Positions 1-14,589 of a stretch of 64,000 nucleotides of DNA are shown piece after piece. Source of the stretch: Morinoia aosen (Eukaryota; Arthropoda; Malacostraca; Amphipoda; Talitridae); the NCBI GenBank assembly GCA_030386875.1, contig JASJYW010000026.1, forward strand, positions 11,674,246 to 11,738,245. Direction: 5' to 3'. Both the position numbers and the translations under genes were made by a program. How positions within the stretch are numbered: the first letter of the stretch is position 1; the number at the start of each line of letters is the position of its first letter. The notes under the pieces were generated by a model. That model was not told the origin of the DNA and searched no databases. It saw nothing but the letters and a program-made list of their open reading frames with translations.

Positions 1-3000
1 ACCGTGAAATCGGCTAAATATGCGTTTTCCGCCTATGTCGCCACGGGAAACAGCAAACGAAGTGATTTTCACCGCATTCGGCCTAGGAATGGCCCAAAAC
101 ACGCATTTAAGCTCTGTCGACCGTGGAATCGGCTAAATATGCACTTTCCGCCTATGTCGCCACGGGAAACAGCAAACGACGTGATTTTCACCGCATTCGG
201 CCTAGGAATGGCCCAAAACACGCATTTTAGCTCTGTCGACCGTGGAAACGGCTAAATATGCACTTTCTGCCTATGTCGCCACGGGAAACAGCAAACAACG
301 TGATTTTCACCGCATTCGGCCTAGGAATGGCCCAAAATACGCATTTTAGCTCTGTCGACCGTGGAATCGGCTAAATATGCACTTTCCGCCTATGTCGCCA
401 CGGGAAACAGCAAACGACGTGATTTTCACCGCATTCGGCCTAGGAATGGCCCAAAACACGCATTTTAGCTCTGACGACCGTGGAATCGGCTAAATATGCA
501 CTTTCCGCCTATGTCGCCACGGGAAACAGCAAACGACGTGATTTCACCGCATTCGGCCCAGGAATGGCCCAAAACACGCATTTTAGCTCTGTCGACCGTG
601 GAAACGGCTAAATATGCACTTTCCGCCTATGTCGCCACGGGAAACAGCAAACGACATGATTTTCACCGCATTCGGCCTATTAATGGCGGAAAACACCGCA
701 TTTTAGCCCTGTCGACCGTGGAATCGGCTAAATATGCACTTTCCGCCTATGTCGCCACGGGAAACAGCAAACGACGTGATTTTCACCGCATTCGGCCTAG
801 GAATGGCCCAAAACACGCATTTCAGCTCTGTCGACCGTGGAATCGGCTGTATATGCACTTTCCGCCTATGTCGCCACGGAAAACAGCAAACGACGTGATT
901 TTCACCGCATTCGGCCTAGGAATGGCCCAAAACACGCATTTTAGCTCTGTCGACCGTGGAAACGGCTAAATATGCACTTTCCGCCTATGTCGCCACGGGA
1001 AACAGCAAACGACCTGATTTTCACCGCATTCGGCCTAGGAATGGCCCAAAACACGCATTTTAGCTCTGTCGACCGTGGAAACGGCTAAATATGCACTTTC
1101 CGCCTATGTCGCCACGGGAAACAGCAAACGACGTGATTTTCACCGCATTCGGCCTAGGAATGGCCCCAAAACACGTATTTTAGCTCTGTCGACCGTGGAA
1201 TCTGCTAAATATGCACTTTCCGCCTATGTCGCAACGGGAAACAGCAAACGAGGTGATTTTCACCGCATTCGGCCTAGGAATGGCCCAAAACACGCATTTT
1301 AGCTCTGTCGACCGTGGAATCGGCTAAATATGCGCTTTCCGCCTATGTCGCCGCGGGAAACAGCAAATGACGTGATTTTCACCGCATCCGGCCTAGGAAT
1401 GGCCCAAAACACGCATTTTAGCTCTGTCGACCGTGGAATCGGCTAAATATGCACTTTCCGCCTATGTCGCCACGGGAAACAGCAAACGACGTGATTTTCA
1501 CCGCATTCGGCCTAGGAATGGCCCAAAACACGCATTTTAGCCCTGTCGACCGTGGAATCGGCTAAATATGCACTTTCCGCCTATGTCGCCACGGGAAACA
1601 GCAAACGACGTGATTTTCACCGCATTCGGCCTAGGAATGGCCCAAAACACGCATTTTAGCTCTGTTGACCGTGGAATCGGCTAAATATGCACTTTCCGCC
1701 TATGTCGCCACGGGAAACAGCAAACGACGTGATTTTCACCGCATTCGGCCTAGGAATGGCCAAAAACACGCATTTTAGCCCTGTCGACCGTGGAATCGGC
1801 TAAATATGCACTTTCCGCCTATGTCGCCACGGGAAACAGCAAACGACGTGATTTTCACCGCATTCGGCCTAGAAATGGCCCATAAAACGTATTTTAGCTC
1901 TGTCGACCGTGGAATCGGCTGAATATGCACTTTCCGCCTATGTCGCCACGGGAAACAGCAAACGACGTGATTTTCACCGCATTCGGCCTAGGAATGGCCC
2001 AAAACACGCATTTTAGCTCTGTCGACCGTGGAATCGGCTAAATATGCACTTTCCGCCTATATCGCCACGGGAAACAGCAAACGACGTGATTTTCACCGCA
2101 TTCGGCCTAGGAATGGCCCAAAACACGCATTATAGCTTTGTCGACCGTGGAATCGGCTAAATGTGCACTTTCCGTCTATGTCGCCACGGGAAACAGCAAA
2201 CGACGTGATTTTCACCGCATTCGGCCTAGGAATGGCCCAAAACACGCATTTTAGCTCTGTCGACCGTGGAATCAGCTAAATATGCACTTTCCGCCTATGT
2301 CGCCACGGGAAACAGCAAACGACGTGATTTTAACCTCATTCGGCCTAGGAATGGCCAAAAAACACGCATTTCAGCCCTGTCGACCGTGGAATCGGCTAAA
2401 TATGCACTTTCCGCCTATGTCGCCACGGGAAACAGCAAACGACGTGATTTTCACCGCATTCGGCCTAGGAATGGCCAAATACACGCATTTTAGCCCTGTC
2501 GACCGTGGAATCGGCAAAATATGCACTTTCCACCTATGTCGCCACGGGAACAGCAAACGACGTGATTTTCACCGCATTCGGCCTAGAAATGGCCCATAAA
2601 ACGTATTTTAGCTCTGTCGACCGTGAAATCGGCTGAATATGCACTTTCCCCCTATGTCGCCACGGGAAACAGCAAACGACGTGATTTTCACCGCATTCGG
2701 CCTAGGAATGGCCCAAAACACGCATTTTAGCTCTGTCGACCGTGGAATCGGCTAAATATGCACTTTCCGCCTATGTCGCCACGGGAAACAGCAAACGACG
2801 TGATTTTCACCGCATTCGGCCTAAGAATGGCCCGAAACACGCATTATAGCTTTGTCGACCGTGGAATCGGTTAAATATGCACTTTCCGCCTATGTCGCCA
2901 CGGGGAACAGCAAACGACGTGATTTTCACCGCATTCGGCCTAGGAATGGCCCAAAACACGCATTTTAGCTCTGTCGACCTTGAAATCGGCTAAATATGCG

Positions 3001-5900
3001 TTTTCCGCCTATGTCGCCACGGGAAACAGCAAACGAAGTGATTTTCACCGCATTCGGCCTAGGAATGGCCCAAAACACGCATTTTAGCTCTGTCGACCGT
3101 GGAATCGGCTAAATATGCACTTTCCGCCTATTTCGCCACGGGAAACAGCAAACGACGTGATTTTCACCGCATTCGGCCTAAGAATGGCCCAAAACACGCA
3201 TTTTAGCTCTGTCGACCGTGGAAACGGCTAAATATGCACTTTCTGCCTATGTCGCCACGGGAAACAGCAAACAACGTGATTTTCACCGCATTCGGCCAAG
3301 GAATGGCCCAAAACACGCATTTTAGCTCTGTCGACCGTGGAATCGGCTAAATATGCACTTTCCGCCTATGTCGCCACGGGGAAACAGCAAACGACGTGAT
3401 TTTCACCGCATTCGGCCTAGGAATGGCCCAAAACACGCATTTTAGCTCTGACGACCGTGGAATCGGCTAAATATGCACTTTCCGCCTATGTCGCCACGGG
3501 AAACAGCAAACGACGTGATTTCACCGCATTCGGCCCAGGAATGGCCCAAAACACGAATTTTAGCTCTGTCGACCGTGGAAACGGCTAAATATGCACTTTC
3601 CGCCTATGTCGCCACGGGAAACAGCGAACGACATGATTTTCACCGCATTCGGCATAGGAATGGCGGAAAACACGCATTTTAGCCCTGTCGACCGTGGAAT
3701 CGGCTAAATATGCACTTTCCGCCTATGTCGCCACGGGAAACAGCAAACGACGTGATTTTCACCGCATTCGGCCTAGGAATGGCCCAAAACACGCATTTTA
3801 GCTCTGTCGACCGTGGAATCGGCTATATATGCACTTTCCGCCTATGTCGCCACGGGGAACAGCAAACGACGTGATTTTCACCGCATTCGGCCTAGGAATG
3901 GCCCAAAACACGCATTTTAGCTCTGTCGACCGTGGAAACGGCTAAATATGCACTTTCCGCCTATGTCGCCACGGGAAACAGCAAACGACCTGATTTTCAC
4001 CGCATTCGGCCTAGGAATGGCCCATAACACGCATTTTAGCTCTGTCGACCGTGGAAACGGCTAAATATGCACTTTCTGCCTATGTCGCCACGGGAAACAG
4101 CAAACAACGTGATTTTCACCGCATTCGGCCAAGGAATGGCCCAAAACACGCATTTTAGCTCTGTCGACCGTGGAATCGGCTAAATATGCACTTTCCGCCT
4201 ATGTCGCCACGGGAAACAGCAAACGACGTGATTTTCACCGCATTCGGCCTAGGAATGGCCCAAAACACGCATTTTAGCTCTGACGACCGTGGAATCGGCT
4301 ATATATGCACTTTCCGCCTATGTCGCCACGGGGAACAGCAAACGACGTGATTTTCACCGCATTCGGCCTAGGAATGGCCCAAAACACGCATTTTAGCTCT
4401 GTCGACCGTGGAAACGGCTAAATATGCACTTTCCGCCTATGTCGCCACGGGAAACAGCAAACGACCTGATTTTCACCGCATTCGGCCTAGGAATGGCCCA
4501 TAACACGCATTTTAGCTCTGTCGACCGTGGAAACGGCTAAATATGCACTTTCTGCCTATGTCGCCACGGGAAACAGGAAACAACGTGATTTTCACCGCAT
4601 TCGGCCAAGGAATGGCCCAAAACACGCATTTTAGCTCTGTCGACCGTGGAATCGGCTAAATATGCACTTTCCGCCTATGTCGCCACGGGAAACAGCAAAC
4701 GACGTGATTTTCACCGCATTCGGCCTAGGAATGGCCCAAAACACGCATTTTAGCTCTGACGACCGTGGAATCGGCTAAATATGCACTTTCCGCCTATGTC
4801 GCCACGGGAAACAGCAAACGACGTGATTTCACCGCATTCGGCCCAGGAATGGCCCAAAACACGAATTTTAGCTCTGTCGACCGTGGAAACGGCTAAATAT
4901 GCACTTTCCGCCTATGTCGCCACGGGAAACAGCGAACGACATGATTTTCACCGCATTCGGCATAGGAATGGCGGAAAACACGCATTTTAGCCCTGTCGAC
5001 CGTGGAATCGGCTAAATATGCACTTTCCGCCTATGTCGCAACGGGAAACAGCAAACGACGTGATTTTCACCGCATTCGGCCTAGGAATGGCCGAAAACAC
5101 GCATTTTAGCTCTGTCGACCGTGGAATCGGCTATATATGCACTTTCCGCCTATGTCGCCACGGGGAACAGCAAACGACGTGATTTTCACCGCATTCGGCC
5201 TAGGAATGGCCCAAAACACGCATTTTAGCTCTGTCGACCGTGGAAACGGCTAAATATGCACTTTCCGCCTATGTCGCCACGGGAAACAGCAAACGACCTG
5301 ATTTTCACCGCATTCGGCCTAGGAATGGCCCATAACACGCATTTTAGCTCTGTCGACCGTGGAAACGGCTAAATATGCACTTTCCGCCTATGTCGCCACG
5401 GGAAACAGCAAACGACGTGATTTTCACCGCATTCGGCCTAGGAATGGCCCAAAACACGCATTTTAGCTCTGTCGACCGTGGAAACGGCTAAATATGCACT
5501 TTCCGCCTATGTCGCCACGGGAAACAGCAAACGACGTGATTTTCACCGCATTAGGCCTAGGAGTGGCCCAAAACACGCATTTTAGCTCTGTCGACCGTGG
5601 GAATCGGCTAAATATGCACTTTCCGCCTATGTCGCCACGGGAAACAGCAAACGACGTGATTTTCACCGCATTCGGCCTAGGAATGGCCCAAAACACGCAT
5701 TTTAGCTCTGTCGACCGTGGAATCGGCTAAATATGCACTTTCCGCCTATGTCGCCACGGGAAACAGCAAACGACGTGATTTTCACCGCATTCGGCCTAGG
5801 AATGGCCCAAAACACGCATTTTAGCTCTGTGGACCGTGGAAACGGCTAAATATGCACTTTCCGCCAATGTCGCCACGGGAAACAGCAAACGACGTGATTT
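1..5900 (+). repeat. Higher-order repeat region with 25-, 11-, 7-, 6- and 4-monomer duplications
   Basis: Diagnostic variants recur at near-integer multiples of 119 bp. A CTGACGACCG variant is at 471, 3448, 4280 and 4756, giving steps of 2977, 832 and 476 (about 25, 7 and 4 monomers). A missing-T variant, GATTTCACCGC, is at 540, 3517 and 4825 (25 and 11 monomers). A GCGTTTTCC variant at about 13 recurs near 2999 (25 monomers). AGAAATGGCCCATAAAACGT is at 1871 and 2585 (714 bp, exactly 6 monomers). The pattern is what repeated unequal exchange in register produces. Confidence 0.85.
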
Positions 5901-6879
5901 TCACCGCATTCTGCCTAATAATGGCCAAAAACACGCATTTGAGCCCTGTCGACCGTGGAATCAGCTAAATATGCACTTTCCGCCTATGTCGCCACGAGAA
6001 ACAGCAAACGACGTGATTTTCACCGCATTCGGCCAAGGAATGGCCCAAAACACGCATTTTAGCTCTGTCGACCGTGGAATCGGCTAAAGATGCACTTTCC
6101 GCCTATGTCGCCACGGGAAACAGCAAACGACGTGATTTCCACCGCATTCGGTCTAGGAATGGCCCAAAACACCGATCAAGCTCTGTCGACCGTGGAATCG
6201 GCTAAATATGCACTTTCCGCCTATGTCGCCACGGGAAACAGCAAACGGCGTGATTTTCAACGCATTCGGCCTTGGTATGGCCCGAAACACGCATTTTAGC
6301 TCTGTCGACCGTGGAATCGGCTAAATATGCACTTTCCGCCTATGTCGCCACGGGAAACAGCAAACGACGTGTTTTTCACCGCATTCGGCCTAGGAATGGC
6401 CCATAACACGCATTTTAGCTCTGTCGACCGTGGAATAGGGTAAATATGCACTTTCCGCCTATGTCGCCACGGGAAACAGCAAACGACGTGATTTTCACCG
6501 CATTCAGCTTAGGAATGGCCCAAAACACGCATTTTAGCTCTGTCGACCGTGGAAACGGCTAAATATGCACTTTCCGCCTATGCCGCCACGGGAAACAGCA
6601 AACGACGTGATTTTCACCGCATTCGGCCTAGGAATGGCCAAAAACACGCATTTTAGCCCTGTCGACCGTGGAATCGGCTAAATATGCACTTTCCGCCTAT
6701 GTCGCCACGGGAAACAGCAAACGACGTGATTTTCACCGCATTCGGCCTAGGAACGGCCCAAAACACGCATTTTAGCTCTGTCGACCGTGGAATCGGCTAA
6801 ATATGCACTTTCCGCCTATGTCGCCACGGGAAACAGCAAACGACGTGATTTTCACCGCATTCGGCCTAGGAATGGCCCA

Positions 6880-8340
6880 AAACACGCATTTTAGCTCTGT
6901 CGACCGTGGAATCGGCTAAATATGCACTTTCCGCGTATATCGCAACGGGAAACAGCAAACGACGTGATTTTCACCGCATTCGGCCTAGGAATGGCCCAAA
7001 ACACGCATTTTAGCTCTGTCGACCGTGGAAACGGCTAAATATGCACTTTCCGCCTATGTCGCCACGGGAAACTGCAAACGACGTGATTTTCACCGCATTC
7101 GGCCCAGGAATGGCCAATAACACGCATTTTAGCCCTGTCGACCGTGGAATTGGCTAAATATGCACTTTCCGCCTATGTCGCCACGGGAAACAGCAAACGA
7201 CGTGATTTTCACCGCATTCGGCCTAGGAATGGCCAAAAACACGCATTTTAGCCCTGTCGACCGTGTAATCGGCTAAATATGCACTTTCCGCCTATGTCGC
7301 CACGGGAAACAGCAAACGACGTGATTTTCACCGCATTCGGCCTAGGAATGGCCCAAAACACGCATTTTAGCTCTGTCGACCGTGGAATCGGCTAAATATG
7401 CACTTTCCGCCTATGTCGCCACGGGAAACAGCAAACGACGTGATTTTCACCGCATTCGGCCTAGGAATGGCTCAAAACAAGCATTTTAGCTCTGTCGACC
7501 GTGGAATCGGCTAAATATGCACTTTCCGCCTATGTCGCCACGGGAAACAGCAAACGACGTGATTTTCACCGCATTCGGCATAGGAATGGCCCAAAACACG
7601 CATTTTAGCTCTGTCGACCGCGGAATCGGCTAAATATGCACTTTCCGCCTATGTCGCCACGGGAAACAGCAAACGACGTGATTTTCACCGCATTCGGCCT
7701 AGGAATGGCCGAAAACACGCATTTTAGCTCTGTCGACCGTGGAATCGGCTAAATATGCACTTTCCGCCTATGTCGCCACGGGAAACAGCAAACGACGTGA
7801 TTTTCACCGCATTCGGCCAAGGAATGGCCCAAAACACGCATTTTAGCTCTGTCGACCGTGGAATCGGCTAAATATGCACTTTCCGCCTATGTCGCCACGG
7901 GAAACAGCAAACGACGTGATTTTCACCGCATTCGGCCTAGGAATGGCCCAAAACACGCATTTTAGCTCTGTCGACCGTGGAATCGGTTAAATATGCACTT
8001 TCCGCCTATGTCGCCACGGGAAACAGCAAACGACGTGATTTTCACCGCATTCGGCCTAGGAATGGCCCAAAACACGCATTCTAGCTCTGTCGACCGTGAA
8101 ATCGGCTAAATATGCACTTTCCGCCTATGTCGCCACGGGAAACAGCAAACGACGGGATTTTCACCGCATTCGTCCTAGGAATGGCCCAAAACACGCATTT
8201 TAGCTCTGTCGACCGTGAAATCGGCTAAATATGCACTTTCCGCGTATATCGCAACGGGAAACAGCAAACGACGTGATTTTCACCGCAATCGGCCTAGGAA
8301 TGGCCCAAAACACGCATTTTAGCTCTGTCGACCGTGGAAA
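6880..8340 (+). repeat. 11-monomer (1309-bp) duplication inside array I
   Basis: The rare variant CCGCGTATATCGCAACGGG occurs at 6931 and 8240, exactly 1309 bp apart (11 x 119). Neighbouring monomers also share variants across this distance, including a following GAAACGG monomer and then one with a CCC/CCAGG variant. This is a local segmental duplication within the satellite. Confidence 0.7.
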
Positions 8341-8801
8341 CGGCTAAATATGCACTTTCCGCCTATGTCGCCACGGGAAACAGCAAACGACGTGATTTTC
8401 ACCGCATTCTGCCCAGGAATGGCCAAAAACACGGATTTTAGCCCTGTCGACCGTGGAATCGGCTAAATATGCACTTTCCGCCTATGTCGCCACGGAAAAC
8501 AGCAAACGACGTGATTTTCACCGCATTCGGTCTAGGAATGGCCAAAAACACGCATTTTAGCCCTGTCGACCGTGTAATCGGCTAAATATGCACTTTCCGC
8601 CTATGTCGCCACGGGAAACAGCAAACGACGTGATTTTCACCGCATTCGGCCTAGGAATGGCCCAAAACACGCATTTTAGCTCTGTCGACCGTGGAAACGG
8701 CTAAATATGCACTTTCCGCCTAAGTCGCCACGGGAAACAGCAAACGACGTGATTTTCACCGCATTCGGCCTAGGAATGGCCCAAAACACGCATTTTAGCT
8801 C

Positions 8802-9301
8802 NNNNNNNNNNNNNNNNNNNNNNNNNNNNNNNNNNNNNNNNNNNNNNNNNNNNNNNNNNNNNNNNNNNNNNNNNNNNNNNNNNNNNNNNNNNNNNNNNNN
8901 NNNNNNNNNNNNNNNNNNNNNNNNNNNNNNNNNNNNNNNNNNNNNNNNNNNNNNNNNNNNNNNNNNNNNNNNNNNNNNNNNNNNNNNNNNNNNNNNNNNN
9001 NNNNNNNNNNNNNNNNNNNNNNNNNNNNNNNNNNNNNNNNNNNNNNNNNNNNNNNNNNNNNNNNNNNNNNNNNNNNNNNNNNNNNNNNNNNNNNNNNNNN
9101 NNNNNNNNNNNNNNNNNNNNNNNNNNNNNNNNNNNNNNNNNNNNNNNNNNNNNNNNNNNNNNNNNNNNNNNNNNNNNNNNNNNNNNNNNNNNNNNNNNNN
9201 NNNNNNNNNNNNNNNNNNNNNNNNNNNNNNNNNNNNNNNNNNNNNNNNNNNNNNNNNNNNNNNNNNNNNNNNNNNNNNNNNNNNNNNNNNNNNNNNNNNN
9301 N
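8802..9301. other. Assembly gap, exactly 500 N
   Basis: A run of exactly 500 N lies inside satellite array I. Flanks on both sides are satellite in the same orientation, so the missing sequence is probably more of the same array. The round number suggests a placeholder length, not a measured size. Confidence 0.98.
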
Positions 9302-11859
9302 TTCGGCTTTGGAATGGCCCAAAACACGCATTTTAGCTCTGTCGACCGTGGAAACGGCTAAATATGCACTTTCCGCCTATGTCGCCACGGGAAACAGCAA
9401 ACTACGTGATGTTCACCGCATTCGGCCTAGGAATGGCCCAAAACACGCATTTTAGCTCTGTCGACCGTGGAAAACGGCTAAATATGCACTTTCCGCCTAT
9501 GTCGCCACGGGAAACAGCAAACGACGTGATTTTCACCGCATTCGGCCTAGAAATGGCCAAAAAACACGCATTTTTAGCCCTGTCGACCGTGGAATCGGCT
9601 AAATATGCACTTTCCGCCTATGTCGCCACCGGAAACAGCAAACGACGTGATTTTCATCGCATTCGACCTAGCAATGGCCAAAAACACGCATTTTAGCCCT
9701 GTCGACCGTGGAATCGGCTTAATATGCACTTTCCGCCTATGTTGCCACGGGAAACAGCAACGACGTGATTTTCACCGCATTCGGCCTAGGGATGGCCCAA
9801 AACACGCACTTTAGCTCTGTCGACCGTAGAATCGGCTAAATATGCACTTTCCGCCTATGTCATCACGGGAAACAGCAAACGACGTGATTTTCACCGCATT
9901 CGGCCTAGGAATGGCCCAAAACACGCATTTTAGCTCTGTCGACCGTGGAAACGGCTAAATATGCACTTTCTGCCTATGTCGCCACGGGAAACAGCAAAAC
10001 GACGTGATTTTCACCGCATTCGGCCTAGGAATGCCCAAAACACGCATTTCAGCTCTGTCGACCGTGGAAACGGCTAAATATGCACTTTCCGCCTATGTCG
10101 CCACGGGTAACAGCAAACGACGTGATTTTCACGGCATTCGGCCTAGGAATGGCCTAAAACATGCATTTTAGCTCTGTCGACCGTGGAATCGGCTAAATAT
10201 GCACTTTCCGCCTATGTCGCCACGGGAAACAGCAAACGACGTGATTTTCACCGTATCGGCCTAGGAATGGCCCAAAACACGCATTGTAGCTCTGTCGACC
10301 GTGGAATCAGCTAAATATGCACTTTCCGCCTATGTCGCCACGGGAAACAGCAAACGACGTGATATTCACTGCATTCGGCCTAGGAATGGCCCAAAACACG
10401 CATTTTAGCTTTGTCGACCGTGGAATCGGCTAAATATGCACTTTCCGCCTATGTCGCCACGGGAAACAGCAAACGACGTGATTTTCACCGCATTCAGTCT
10501 AGGAATGGCCCAAAACACGCATTTTAGCTCTGTCGACCGTGGAATCGGCTAAATATGCACTTTCCGCCTATGTCGCCACGGGAAACAGCAAACGACGTGA
10601 TTTTCACCGCATTCGGCCTAGGAATGGCCCAAAACACGCATTTTAGCTCTGTCGACCGTGGATTCGGCTAAATATGCACTTTCCGCCTATGTCGCCACGG
10701 GAAACAGCAAACGACGTGATTTTCACCGCATTCGGCCTAGGAATGGCCCAAAACACGCATTTTAGCTCTGTCGACCGTGGAATCGGCTAAATATGCACTT
10801 TCCGCCTATGTCGCCACGGGAAACAGCAAACGACGTGATTTTCACCGCATTCGGCCTAGGAATGGCCCAAAACACGCATTTTAGCCCTGTCGACCGTGGA
10901 AACGGCTAAATATGCACTTTCCACCTATGTCGCCACGGGAAACAGCAAACGACGTGATTTTCACCGCATTCGGCCTAGGAATGGCCCAAAACACGCGTTT
11001 TAGCTCTGTCGACCGTGGAAACGGCTAAATATGCACTTTCCGCCTATGTCGCCACGGGAAGCAGCAAACGACGTGATTTTTACCGCATTCGGTCTGAGAA
11101 TGGCCAAAAACACGCATTTTAGCCCTGTCGACCGTGGAATCGGCTAAATATGCACTTTCCGCCTATGTCGCCACGGGAAACAGCAAACGACGTGATTTTC
11201 ACCGCATTCGGCCTAGGAATGGCCCAAAAGAGGCATTTTAGCTCTGTCGACCGTGGATTCGGCTAAATATGCACTTTCCGCCTATGTCGCCACGGAAAAC
11301 AGCAAACGACGTCATTTTCACCGCATTCGGCCTAGGAATGGCCGAAAACACGCATTTTAGCCCTGTCGACCGTGGAATCGGCTAAATATGCACTTTCCGC
11401 CTATGTCGCCACGGGAAACAGCAAACGACGTGATTTTCACCGCATTCGGCCTAGGAATGGCCCAAAACACGCATTTTAGCTCTGTCGACCGTGGAAACGG
11501 CTAAATATGCACTTTCCGCCTATGTCGCCACGGGAAACAGCGAACGACGTGATTTTCACCGCATTCGGCCTAGGAATGGCCAAAAAACACGCATTTTAGC
11601 CCTGTCGTCCGTGGAATCGGCTGAATATGCAATTTCCGCCTATGTCGCCACGGGAAACAGCAAACGACGTGATTTTCACCGCATTCGGCCTAGGAATGGC
11701 CCAAAACACGCATTTTAGCTCTGTCCACCGTGGAAACGGCTAAATATGCACTTTCCGCCTATGTCGCCACGAGAAACAGCAAACGACGTGATTTTCACCG
11801 CATTCGGCCTAGGAATGGCCAAAAACACGCATTTTAGCTCTGTCGACCGTGGAATCGGC

Positions 11860-13040
11860 TAAATAAGCACTTTCCGCCTATGTCGCCACGGGAAACAGCA
11901 AACGACGTGATTTTCACCGCGTTCGGCCTAGGAATGGCCCAAAACACGCATTTTAGCTCTGTCGTCCGTGGAATCGGTTAAATATGCACTTTCCGCCTAT
12001 GTCGCCACGGGAAACAGCAAACGACGTGATTTTTACCGCATTCGGCCTAGGAATGGCCCAAAACACGCATTTTAGCTCTGTCGACCGTGGAATCGGCTAA
12101 ATATGCACTTTCCGCCTATGTCGCCACGGGAAACAGCAAACGACGTGATTTTTCACCGCATTCGGCCTAGGAATGGCCCAAAACACGCATTTTAGCTCTG
12201 TCGACCGTGGAATCGGCTAAATATGCACTTTCCGCTTATGTCGCCACGGGAAACAGCAAACGACGTGATTTTCACCGCATTCGGCCTAGAAATGGCCCAT
12301 AACACGCATTTTAGCCCTGTCGACCGTGGAAACGGCTAAATATGCACTTTCCGCCTATGTCGCCACGGGAAAACAGCAAACGACGTGATTTTCACCGCAT
12401 TCGGCCTAGGAATGGCCCAAAACACGCATTTTAGCTCTGTCGACCGTGGGAAACGGCTAAATATGCACTTTTCGCCTATGTCGCCACGGGAAACAGCAAA
12501 CGACGTGATTTTCACCGCATTCGGCCCAGGAATGGCCAAAAACACGCATTTTAGCCCTGTCGACCGTGGAATCGGCTAAATATGCACTTTCCGCCTATGT
12601 CGCCACGGGAAACAGCAAATGACGTGAGTTTCACCGCATTCGGCCCTAGGGATGGCCCAAAACACGCATTTTAGCTCTGTCGACCGTGGGAAACGGCTAA
12701 ATATGCTCTTTCCGCCTATGTCGCCACGGGAAACAGCAAACGACGTGATTTTCACCGCATTCGGCCTAGGAATGGCCCAAAACACGCATTTTAGCTCTGT
12801 CCACCGTGGGAAACGGCTAAATATGCACTTTCCGCCTATGTCGCCACGAGAAACAGCAAACGACGTGATTTTCACCGCATTCGGCCTAGGAATGGCCAAA
12901 AACACGCATTTTGGCTCTGTCGACCGTGGAATCGGCTAAATAAGCACTTTCCGCCTATGTCGCCACGGGAAACAGCAAACGACGTGATTTTCACCGCGTT
13001 CGGCCTAGGAATGGCCCCAAAACACGCATTTTAGCTCTGT
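11860..13040 (+). repeat. About 9-monomer duplication inside array I
   Basis: A monomer with the variant AAATAAGCAC followed by one with CTGTCGTCCGTGG and CGGTTAAATATG occurs at about 11861 and again at about 12938. The distance is 1077 bp, or 9 monomers plus a few inserted bases. The shared variants in the following monomers support duplication over independent mutation. Confidence 0.65.
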
Positions 13041-14589
13041 CGTCCGTGGAATCGGTTAAATATGCACTTTCCGCCTATGTCGCCACGGGAAACAGCAAAC
13101 GACGTGATTTTTACCGCATTCGGCCTAGGAATGGCCCAAAACACGCATTTTAGCTCTGTCGACCGTGGAATCGGCTAAATATGCACTTTCCGCCTATTTC
13201 GCCACGGGAAACAGCAAACGACGTGATTTTCACCGCATTCGGTGTAGGAATGGCCCAAAACACGCATTTTAGCTCTGTCGACCGTGGAATCGGCTAAAAT
13301 ATGCACTTTCCGCTTATGTCGCCACGGGAAACAGCAAACGACGTGATTTTCACCGCATTCGGCCTAGGAATGGCCCAAAACACGCATTTTAGCCCTGTCG
13401 ACCGTGGAAACGGCTAAATATGCACTTTCCGCCTATGTCGCCGCGGGAAACAGCAAACGACGGGATTTTCACCTCATTCGGCCTAGGAATGGCCCAAAAC
13501 ACGCATTTTAGCCCTGTCGACCGTGGAAACGGCTAAATATGCACTTTCCGCCTATGTCGCCACGGGAAACAGCAAACGACGTGATTTTCACCACATTCCG
13601 CCTAGGAATGGCCAAAAACACGCATTTTAGCCCTGTCGACCGTGGAATCGGCTAAATAAGCACTTTCCGCCTATGTCGCCACGGGAAACAGCAAACGACG
13701 TGATTTTCACCGCATTCGGCCTAGGAATGGCCCAGAACACGCATTTTAGCTCTGTCGACCGTGGAAACGGCTAAATATGCTCTTTCCGCCTATGTCGCCA
13801 CGGGAAACTGCAAACGACGTGATTTTCACCGCATTCGGCCTGGGAATGGCCCAAAACACGCATTTCAGCTCTGTCGACCGTGGAATCGGCTAAATATGCA
13901 CTTTCCGGCTATGTCGCCACGGGAAACAGCAAGCGACGTGATTTTCACCGCATTCGGCCTAGGAATGGCCATAAACACGCATTTTAGCCCTGTCGACCGT
14001 GGAATCGGCTAAATATGCACTTTCCGCCTATGTCGCCACGGGAAACCGCAAACGACGTGATTTTCACCGCATTCGGCCTAGGAATAGCCCAAAACACGCA
14101 TTTTAGCTCTGTCGACCGTGGAAACGGCTAAATATGCACTTTCCGCCTATGTCGCCACGGGAAACAGCAAACGACGTGATTTTCATCGCATTCGGCCTAG
14201 GAATGGCCCAAAACACGCATTTTAGCTCCGTCGACCGTGGAATCGGCTAAATATGCACTTTACGCCTATGTCGCCACGGGAAACAGCAAACGACGTGATT
14301 TTCACCGCATACGGCCTAGGAATGGCCCAAAACACGCATTTTAGCTCTGTCGACCGTGGAATCGGCTAAATATGCACTTTCCGCCTATGTCACCACGGGA
14401 AACAGCAAACGACGTGATTTTCACCACATTCGGCCTAGGAATGGCTCAAAACACGCATTTTAGCTCTGTCGACCGTGGAATCGGCTAAATATGCACTTTC
14501 CGCCTATGTCGCCACGGAAAACAGCAAACGACGTGATTTTCACCGCATTCGGCCTAGGAATGGCCAAAAACACGCATTTTAGCCCTGTC

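Noticed and set aside
121..239. CENP-B box in the satellite monomer
   Set aside because: The CGCCACGGGAAAC region looks similar at a glance, but the conserved TTCG, A and CGGG spacing of the box is not met.
496..969. Many 60-160 codon ORFs in the satellite arrays, both strands
   Set aside because: They are translations of the 119-bp tandem repeat. The period is not a multiple of 3, the same peptide pieces recur in changing order, and frames break with every indel. No start context or codon bias supports coding.
8707..9336. Long ORFs across 8707-9336 and 42187-42865
   Set aside because: They consist mainly of N bases read as unknown residues across the two assembly gaps.
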